From: Methyloceanibacter stevinii
Lineage (GTDB): Bacteria > Pseudomonadota > Alphaproteobacteria > Rhizobiales > Methyloligellaceae
NCBI RefSeq assembly: GCF_001723355.1
Contig: NZ_LPWE01000010.1
Coordinates: 62,001-126,000 of the forward strand
Length of the DNA: 64,000 nucleotides
Reading direction: 5' to 3'
Below the pieces are notes generated by a model. The model was not told the origin of the DNA. It saw only the letters and a list, made by a program, of their open reading frames with translations, and did no database searches. The position numbers and the translations under genes were made by a program. Below are positions 58,412 through 64,000 of this stretch, piece by piece. The stretch's first letter is position 1; every line of letters begins with the position of its first letter.

Positions 58412-58852
58412 ATGCGGACCGTCCTTCTCATCGTGCTAGCTTTCGTGCTGCCGAGCCTCGCTACGGCATTACCTGCGCGCGCCGCCGACATCGAATCCAC
58501 CTGCTACACGGACTGCGAATCCCAGACGACTTCCAACCCGGAATACAAGGCGTGCCTGTCCCGGAAAGCCGACGCCGCGGACGCAGCTCTCAATGAGGCT
58601 TATGGCACCCTCAAATCCGCCATTCGGCGGCACGCGGATGTCATGGGGCAGAAACCCGACCTCCAACTCGAGGCGCTCACGGCGGCCCAAAAGAAGTGGA
58701 TCGCCTATCGCGACTCCAACTGCACCTTCGAGGACGAACTCGCGTTCGGTGCCACGTCGATCGGGGGAAATTACTCGGCCTGCCTGTGCTCCTTGAGTCT
58801 GGCGCGCGCGGCCGATTTTGCCCGCATCAAGCGCCAGGTCCTGTCCGAATAA
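58412..58852 (+). CDS. LprI-like (DUF1311) exported protein
   Basis: A 146-residue secreted protein with a signal peptide (VLLIVLAFVLPSLATALPARA) and the lysozyme-inhibitor LprI-type N-terminal domain. ALNEAYGTLKSAIRR and LEALTAAQKKWIAYRDSNCTFE are typical of DUF1311. Six or so cysteines could form disulfides. ATG at 58412 follows GGAG. Inhibition of lysozyme is known for a mycobacterial member only, so function here is tentative. Confidence 0.85.
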   Translation: MRTVLLIVLAFVLPSLATALPARAADIESTCYTDCESQTTSNPEYKACLSRKADAADAALNEAYGTLKSAIRRHADVMGQKPDLQLEALTAAQKKWIAYRDSNCTFEDELAFGATSIGGNYSACLCSLSLARAADFARIKRQVLSE

Positions 58853-58896
58853 TCGGAACCGACTGAAAAATATCGAATTTCCGCGGCGTGGCGTGC

Positions 58897-58924
58897 TTGA
58901 ATCGTTCGAAAAAGACCGTATATT
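58897..58924 (+). promoter_or_regulatory. Sigma-70-type promoter of the rimP-nusA-infB operon
   Basis: TTGAAT (58897-58902), 16-base spacer, TATATT (58919-58924), in the 217-base spacer before rimP and just upstream of a leader terminator. Confidence 0.6.
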
Positions 58925-58953
58925 AGCGCCAGAAACTCATGATTGATTTGATC

Positions 58954-58981
58954 AGGGGTGGGCCTTGGCCCGCTCCTTTTT
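58954..58981 (+). terminator. Leader terminator/attenuator ahead of rimP
   Basis: AGGGGTGGGC and GCCCGCTCCT pair over ten bases (two G-U pairs) around CTTG and are followed by TTTTT. The hairpin is about 30 bases downstream of the predicted promoter and 88 bases before the rimP ATG. Promoter, terminator and gene therefore lie in attenuation order. It could otherwise simply end the LprI-like transcript. Confidence 0.75.
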
Positions 58982-59069
58982 GTTATGGGCTTCGGCCGCA
59001 CGCGGTGCGCATAGCGGTTTCTCGCTATCGTAGACCCTGATCGATCGAAACCCTTGAGTGCGGACATCA

Positions 59070-59627
59070 ATGTCGAGCGTTGCTGCAGACGAGGATCGCC
59101 GCTTTGTCCGGGAGACCGGGCAGGAGCGCGCTGTTGCGGACCTCGCCGAACCTGTCCTGGACGAACTTGGTTTCCGTCTTGTGCGGATCAAGATTTCAGG
59201 GCGTGACGGCGGCACGGTGCAGATTATGGCCGAACGGCCGGACGGACAGATGAGTGTGGACGATTGCGCGACGATCAGCCGGCGCCTGTCTCCCGTACTC
59301 GATGCCTACGACCCGATGCCCGGGACATACCACCTGGAGGTTTCCTCTCCCGGTATCGATCGGCCTCTGGTCCGCCCGAGCGATTTCGCCACCTGGGTGG
59401 GGCATGACGCGAAGGTCGAGCTGAATGAGGCCGTCGACGGCCGCAAACGGTTCAAAGGCCGGATCGAGGATGTGGTCGACGAGGAAGTGCATTTGAAGGT
59501 CGAGCTGGAAGGCAATTTGGAGCCGATGATCATCGGCCTGCCCTTCTCGCTCATCGGCGAAGCGAAGCTCACCGTGGATGCGGACGCGCTTCGTGCAGAT
59601 CTTTCGGGTGGCGACGCCGCCCATTGA
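59070..59627 (+). CDS. rimP: Ribosome maturation factor RimP
   Basis: A 185-residue 30S assembly factor. The N-terminal alpha/beta domain includes LGFRLVRIKISGRDGGTVQIMAE. The linker HLEVSSPGIDRPLV is the family signature, and a C-terminal SH3-like domain follows. ATG 59070 is chosen; a GTG at 59058 is possible. First gene of the operon rimP-nusA-ylxR-infB. Confidence 0.95.
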   Translation: MSSVAADEDRRFVRETGQERAVADLAEPVLDELGFRLVRIKISGRDGGTVQIMAERPDGQMSVDDCATISRRLSPVLDAYDPMPGTYHLEVSSPGIDRPLVRPSDFATWVGHDAKVELNEAVDGRKRFKGRIEDVVDEEVHLKVELEGNLEPMIIGLPFSLIGEAKLTVDADALRADLSGGDAAH

Positions 59628-59689
59628 ATTTTGCGGCAATCCGTTGGGGCTTGCCGGATACGAACGTAACTTTGTTTGGAGGCTAAGGA

Positions 59690-61354
59690 ATGTCTCAGGC
59701 AGGCGTGAGCGCCAATAGATTGGAGCTCCTGCAAATCGCCGATGCGGTCGCGCGGGAAAAGTCGATCGACCGCGAAGTCGTCATCACCGCCATGGAAGAC
59801 GCGATCCAGAAGGCGGCTAAGTCGCGCTACGGCAGCGAGAACGAAATCAAGGCGGAAGTCGACCCGAAGACCGGCGAGATCTCGCTAGCCCGTTTGCTGG
59901 AAGTGGTCGAGGACGTCACGCTTGAGGCCACGCAGATCGCGCTGGCCGAGGCGCGGCGCAAGAACCCCGCAGCCCAGGTCGGCGACTTCATCGCCGAGCC
60001 TCTGCCGCCGCTCGATTTCGGGCGCGTGGCAGCGCAGAACGCCAAGCAGGTGATCGTGCAGAAGGTGCGCGAGGCCGAGCGCGAGCGTCAGTACGACGAG
60101 TACAAGGACCGCGTGGGCGAGATCGTCAACGGCATCGTCAAGCGTGTCGAATACGGCAATGTGATCGTGGATCTTGGCCGCGCCGAAGCGGTCGTGCGCC
60201 GCGACGAGACCCTGCCTCGCGAAAACTTCCGCTATGGCGACCGCATCCGCGCCTATGTCTACGACGTGCGGCGCGAACAGCGCGGACCGCAGATCTTTCT
60301 GTCGCGGACGCACCCGGAGTTCATGGCCAAGCTCTTCGCGCAGGAAGTGCCCGAGGTCTACGAAGGCATCGTCACCATTCAATCCGTCGCCCGCGACCCG
60401 GGCAGCCGCGCCAAGATCGCCGTCATTTCCCGCGACAGCTCGATCGATCCCGTGGGCGCGTGCGTGGGTATGCGCGGCTCCCGCGTGCAGGCTGTCGTCA
60501 ACGAGCTTCAGGGCGAGAAGATCGACATCATTCAATGGTCGCCCGACGCCGCGACCTTCATCGTGAACGCGCTCGCGCCGGCGGAAGTCGTCAAGGTCGT
60601 GCTCGATGAAGATGCCGAGCGCATCGAGGTGGTGGTTCCGGACCAGCAATTGTCGCTGGCCATCGGCCGCAAGGGCCAGAATGTGCGCCTCGCCTCCCAG
60701 CTCACCGGTTGGGACATCGACATCATGACCGAGGCGTCCGAATCGGAGCGCCGTCAGGCGGAGTTCGCCGAGCGTTCGGCACGGTTCATGGAAGCGCTCG
60801 ACGTGGACGAGGTCATCGCCCAGTTGCTCGCTTCGGAAGGCTTCTCCTCCGTGGAGGAAGTGGCCTTTGTGGACACGGACGAAATTTCCTCCATCGAAGG
60901 CTTCGACGCGGAAACCGCGGGCGAGATTCAGGCGCGGGCGCGCGAGCATCTCGAGAAGCTCGAAGCCGAACTCGATGCCAAGCGCAAGGAACTCGGCGTT
61001 GCGGACGATCTGCTGCAGCTCGAAGGCCTGAGCACGGCGATGCTGGTGGCCCTTGGCGAGAACGAGGTTAAGTCGGTCGAGGATCTGGCCGACTGCGCCA
61101 CCGACGATCTCGCGGGCTGGACCGAGCGGCAGGACAAGGAGACGACCCGTCATTCCGGGTTCCTCGACGGTTTCGGCATGACCCGGGCCCAATGCGAGGA
61201 CCTGATCCTGGCCGCCCGCGTGAAGGCGGGCTGGATCGACGAGGCGGATTTGATCCCTGACGAGCCCGAGGAGACCGAAGAAGACGGCTCCGGGGACGCC
61301 GAGGGCGCCACGGACAATGACGAAACTTCCGGCGAAGACGCAACAGCGTCATGA
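59690..61354 (+). CDS. nusA: Transcription termination/antitermination factor NusA
   Basis: RNA-polymerase-binding elongation factor, 554 residues. Order of domains: N-terminal RNAP-binding domain (1-125), S1 domain ([21 protein letters not shown]), KH1 and KH2 ([32 protein letters not shown]), then two C-terminal helix-hairpin-helix repeats and an acidic tail ([16 protein letters not shown]). The stop is near the next gene, whose start is unclear. Confidence 0.97.
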   Translation: MSQAGVSANRLELLQIADAVAREKSIDREVVITAMEDAIQKAAKSRYGSENEIKAEVDPKTGEISLARLLEVVEDVTLEATQIALAEARRKNPAAQVGDFIAEPLPPLDFGRVAAQNAKQVIVQKVREAERERQYDEYKDRVGEIVNGIVKRVEYGNVIVDLGRAEAVVRRDETLPRENFRYGDRIRAYVYDVRREQRGPQIFLSRTHPEFMAKLFAQEVPEVYEGIVTIQSVARDPGSRAKIAVISRDSSIDPVGACVGMRGSRVQAVVNELQGEKIDIIQWSPDAATFIVNALAPAEVVKVVLDEDAERIEVVVPDQQLSLAIGRKGQNVRLASQLTGWDIDIMTEASESERRQAEFAERSARFMEALDVDEVIAQLLASEGFSSVEEVAFVDTDEISSIEGFDAETAGEIQARAREHLEKLEAELDAKRKELGVADDLLQLEGLSTAMLVALGENEVKSVEDLADCATDDLAGWTERQDKETTRHSGFLDGFGMTRAQCEDLILAARVKAGWIDEADLIPDEPEETEEDGSGDAEGATDNDETSGEDATAS

Positions 61355-61375
61355 GCCGGCTAGAACACAAGGCGA

Positions 61376-62062
61376 TTGCAGTTGGAAACGGCAGTGCATG
61401 GCAAGACGCGGCGGTCCCCGTCGCGACAGGCCTCTGGGGATACCCAGCGGCGCTGTGCGCTGACGCGTGCCCACCGGGCCAAATCTGACCTTATCCGCTT
61501 TGTGCTGGGGCCGGACGGCACCGTCGTCCCGGACCTCAAGGAGCGCCTCCCCGGCCGGGGGGTTTGGCTCACCGCCACGTATGATACGATAGCGGAGGCT
61601 GCGAAGCGTCGCGCCTTCGGCCGTGCGCTCAAGACCGATGCTCGCGCGCCGGACGGCTTGGCCGAGCAGGTTGACGGCCTCCTGGCGGAGTCTGCTCTTG
61701 GAGCGCTGGCCTTGGCCAACAAGGCTGGCGAACTGGTTTTCGGCCATACCAAGGTTGAAGAGGCCCTGCGATCAGGCCGGACCATCGCCTTGGTTCACGC
61801 CGCCGATGCGGCGGCGGACGGTGTCCGGAAACTGGACGGCAAGGCCCGCGCCGTCACCAGCGGCCCAAGCCTTCCGGCGATCTGCGTCTTTACCGCAGAT
61901 GAATTGGGTTTGGCATCGGGCCGGACAAATGTGATACATGCTGCCCTCATCCAGGGCGGTGCGGCTCAAAAGTTTCTTCCGGCGGCCTTGCGTGTCGAGC
62001 GCTACCGCAAGGGAATTTCTGCATTCGCAGACACACACGGATTGGATACGGAACAAGAATGA
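61376..62062 (+). CDS. YlxR-type RNA-binding protein with C-terminal L7Ae-like domain
   Basis: A 228-residue protein with an N-terminal YlxR/DUF448 domain ([38 protein letters not shown]; the GRGVW motif is typical) and a C-terminal L7Ae-like domain ([24 protein letters not shown]). The TTG at 61376 is the only usable start in this frame near nusA. An ATG at 61351 overlapping the nusA stop is in another frame, so a lost base near 61380 may hide the true start. The stop overlaps the infB ATG. Confidence 0.88.
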   Translation: MQLETAVHGKTRRSPSRQASGDTQRRCALTRAHRAKSDLIRFVLGPDGTVVPDLKERLPGRGVWLTATYDTIAEAAKRRAFGRALKTDARAPDGLAEQVDGLLAESALGALALANKAGELVFGHTKVEEALRSGRTIALVHAADAAADGVRKLDGKARAVTSGPSLPAICVFTADELGLASGRTNVIHAALIQGGAAQKFLPAALRVERYRKGISAFADTHGLDTEQE

Positions 62063-64000
62063 GCGAGACCAACGAGACTGAAGGCAAGAGCGGCGGGCGC
62101 AAGATGACGCTTAATTTGCGCCGAACGGTGGAGTCGGGCCATGTGCGCCAGAGCTTCAGCCATGGGCGCTCCAAGTCCGTCCTGGTCGAGAAGAAAAAGC
62201 GCCGGTCCATCGGATCTGGCGGCGCGGCCGACGAGGCCAAAGAGAAGCCGCAGGCCAAGTCCGCCGCAAAAGAGGCGCCTGCGAGAGAGCCTGCACCCAA
62301 GCCGGCAGCCAGCAAGCAGCGCCGTTCCGGCGCGTCTGAAACAGCTCTCCGAAGAGGAGAAGGGCGCGCGCGCCAAGGCGCTTGCCGACGCCCGGGTCCG
62401 CGACGCCGAAGAGCGCGAGCGGGCCAAGGAGGATGCTGCCAAAGAGGCCGCCCTCGCCGAGCAGCGCGCCAAGGAGGCCGCAGAGGCCGAGGCACGCGAA
62501 CGCGAAGAAGCGGCCCAAAAGGCCGCCGAGGCGGAAGCCGAGGCCAAGGCGAAGCCCAAGGCTGCGCCGAGCGCCGAGGCGCCGCGCCGGCCGATGGAGC
62601 CCGATCAGGAGGGCCCGAAGCGCCAGCCGATGCCCGGCATAAGAAAGCCACGCCGACACCGCGCCGTGGCGAAGAGCGCCGCGTTCGCGGACGCCTCACG
62701 ATTACCAACGCACTCGACGAAGAGCAGCGGCAGCGGAGCCTTGCCTCGCTGAAGCGCCATCGCGAACGGCAGAAGAAGCAGGGAACCGGACCTCAGACGG
62801 GCCAGAAGATCGCCCGTGAAGTGACGATTCCCGATGTCATCACGATCCAGGAACTCGCCAACCGCATGGCCGAGCGCGGCGTCGAAATCATCAAATACCT
62901 GATGAAGGACGGCGCGATGCACAAGATCACCGACGTGATCGATTCCGATACCGCGCAGCTCATCGCCGAAGAGTTCGGCCACACCGTGCGCCGCGTGTCG
63001 GAAGCCGACGTGGAAGAAGGCTTTATCGGCGAAAAGGACAACGAAGAGGATCTCGTCCCGCGCGCGCCCGTGGTGACCATCATGGGCCATGTGGACCACG
63101 GCAAGACCTCGCTTCTGGACGCCGTCCGGGCCGCCAATGTGGTCAGTCAGGAAGCCGGCGGAATCACTCAGCATATCGGTGCCTATCAGGTCACCATTCC
63201 GTCGGGTCAGAAGATCACCTTCATCGACACGCCGGGTCACGCGGCCTTCACCGCCATGCGTGCGCGCGGCGCCAAGGTCACGGACATCGTCATTCTGGTG
63301 GTGGCCGCCGATGACGGCGTGAAGCCCCAGACCATCGAGGCGATCAATCACGCCAAGGCGGCTGAGGTGCCGATCATCATCGCCATCAACAAGATCGACA
63401 AGCCGGGCGCCGACCCGCAGCGGGTCCGCACGGAACTGCTGAGCCACGAGATCGTGGTGGAAAGCATGGGCGGCGACACGCTCGAGATCGAGGTTTCGGC
63501 GCTCAAGAGAACCAATCTCGACGCGCTGCTGGAAGCGGTCGTGCTGCAGGCGGAAGTCCTGGAGCTCAAGGCCAATCCCGACCGCCCCGCCGATGGCGTG
63601 GTCGTCGAAGCCAAGCTCGAGCGCGGGCGCGGTCCCGTCGGCACGGCCTTGGTTCAGCGCGGCACGCTCCGGCTCGGCGACATCATCGTCGCGGGTTCCG
63701 CCTGGGGCCGTGTCCGCGCCCTGATCAACGATGTTGGCGAGCACACGAAGGAAGCCGGTCCGTCCGTTCCGGTCGAGGTTCTGGGCTTCGACACGGCGCC
63801 GGAAGCCGGCGATCAGTTCGCCGTCGTCGAGAACGAGGCGCGGGCCCGCGAGATCACCGAATACCGTGAGCGCGAGCGCCGCAAGACGCTTGCCGTCGCC
63901 GGTCAGCGCGGCAGCCTTGAGCAGATGATGAATCAGCTCAAGGAAGATGGGATCAAGGAATTCCCGCTCGTCATCAAGGGCGACGTGCAGGGCTCGGTCG
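62059..64000 (+). CDS. infB: Translation initiation factor IF-2, partial at window edge and frameshifted twice
   Basis: GTPase that places initiator tRNA on the ribosome. The N-terminal extension has [26 protein letters not shown] and a long Ala/Glu/Lys-rich helix. The IF2_N-like segment follows, then the G domain: G1 GHVDHGKT at about 63087, [17 protein letters not shown] and SALK. The gene runs off the right edge in domain II/III. One base is missing near 62332 (resumes [15 protein letters not shown]) and one near 62625 (resumes [15 protein letters not shown]). Because infB is essential, these breaks are best read as sequence errors. Confidence 0.94.
   Translation, partial: MSETNETEGKSGGRKMTLNLRRTVESGHVRQSFSHGRSKSVLVEKKKRRSIGSGGAADEAKEKPQAKSAAKEAPAREPAPKPAASKQRRSGASETALRRGEGRARQGACRRPGPRRRRARAGQGGCCQRGRPRRAARQGGRRGRGTRTRRSGPKGRRGGSRGQGEAQGCAERRGAAPADGARSGGPEAPADARHKKATPTPRRGEERRVRGRLTITNALDEEQRQRSLASLKRHRERQKKQGTGPQTGQKIAREVTIPDVITIQELANRMAERGVEIIKYLMKDGAMHKITDVIDSDTAQLIAEEFGHTVRRVSEADVEEGFIGEKDNEEDLVPRAPVVTIMGHVDHGKTSLLDAVRAANVVSQEAGGITQHIGAYQVTIPSGQKITFIDTPGHAAFTAMRARGAKVTDIVILVVAADDGVKPQTIEAINHAKAAEVPIIIAINKIDKPGADPQRVRTELLSHEIVVESMGGDTLEIEVSALKRTNLDALLEAVVLQAEVLELKANPDRPADGVVVEAKLERGRGPVGTALVQRGTLRLGDIIVAGSAWGRVRALINDVGEHTKEAGPSVPVEVLGFDTAPEAGDQFAVVENEARAREITEYRERERRKTLAVAGQRGSLEQMMNQLKEDGIKEFPLVIKGDVQGSV

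Noticed and set aside
1-64000. CRISPR arrays, insertion sequences, phage genes, tRNA or rRNA genes.
   Set aside because: No regularly spaced repeats, transposase or integrase motifs, or tRNA-like cloverleaf sequences were recognised on reading both strands; a tRNAscan and IS search would settle it.

Overview
The window is GC-rich chromosomal DNA from an alphaproteobacterium, most likely a member of the Hyphomicrobiales. The evidence is the gene order ybeY-corC-lnt-XRE-metK-trmB-rimP-nusA-ylxR-infB, a complete Cpa/Tad pilus block of the rhizobial type, a YejBEF transporter, an IalB homologue and very high GC at third codon positions. I cannot place the genus from sequence alone. I saw no insertion sequence, prophage, CRISPR array, tRNA or rRNA.

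Layout: 0.3-5.2 kb is a peptide/microcin-type ABC transporter operon (yejB, yejE, yejF) with a cation-diffusion-facilitator gene between yejE and yejF. 5.2-8.2 kb holds a P60-type cell-wall peptidase, an M17 aminopeptidase and a GST-like protein. 8.4-22 kb is the tight-adherence (Flp/Tad) pilus locus: tadD on +, then cpaABCDEF-tadBC on -, a stand-alone CpaC N-terminal-like protein, a vWA TadG-like protein and two TadE/F-like pseudopilins. No Flp major pilin gene is visible. 22-26.5 kb has rimO, an ialB-like gene and an AsmA-family gene. 26.6-33.7 kb is a metal-uptake-type cluster on the - strand: imelysin, then a cobalamin riboswitch, an OprB-type porin, a di-heme oxidoreductase, a second imelysin and a DUF1513 protein. 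34-42.5 kb has a LysR regulator, a two-component system divergent from a heavy-metal-type RND pump (adaptor, permease, DUF3240, small exported proteins), with paired direct-repeat operators between them. 42.7-50 kb is a bacterial alpha-2-macroglobulin gene followed by pbpC. 50-64 kb is housekeeping: miaB, phoH, ybeY, corC, lnt, an XRE regulator, metK, trmB, an LprI-like gene, then rimP-nusA-ylxR-infB behind a leader terminator.

The most interesting element is the cobalamin riboswitch (31970-32157, - strand). Its P1 stem, B12 box and a downstream hairpin that could cover the Shine-Dalgarno can all be traced. It stands in front of porin, di-heme oxidoreductase, imelysin and DUF1513 genes spaced as one operon. 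That protein set is usually discussed as iron uptake; vitamin B12 control suggests a cobalt- or corrinoid-linked role here.

Reading caution: at least eleven genes, including the essential infB, are interrupted by what look like single-base losses, mostly in G/C-rich runs, after which the homologous protein resumes in the next frame. Consensus sequencing error explains this better than gene decay. I give the full span of each such gene and the approximate break points.
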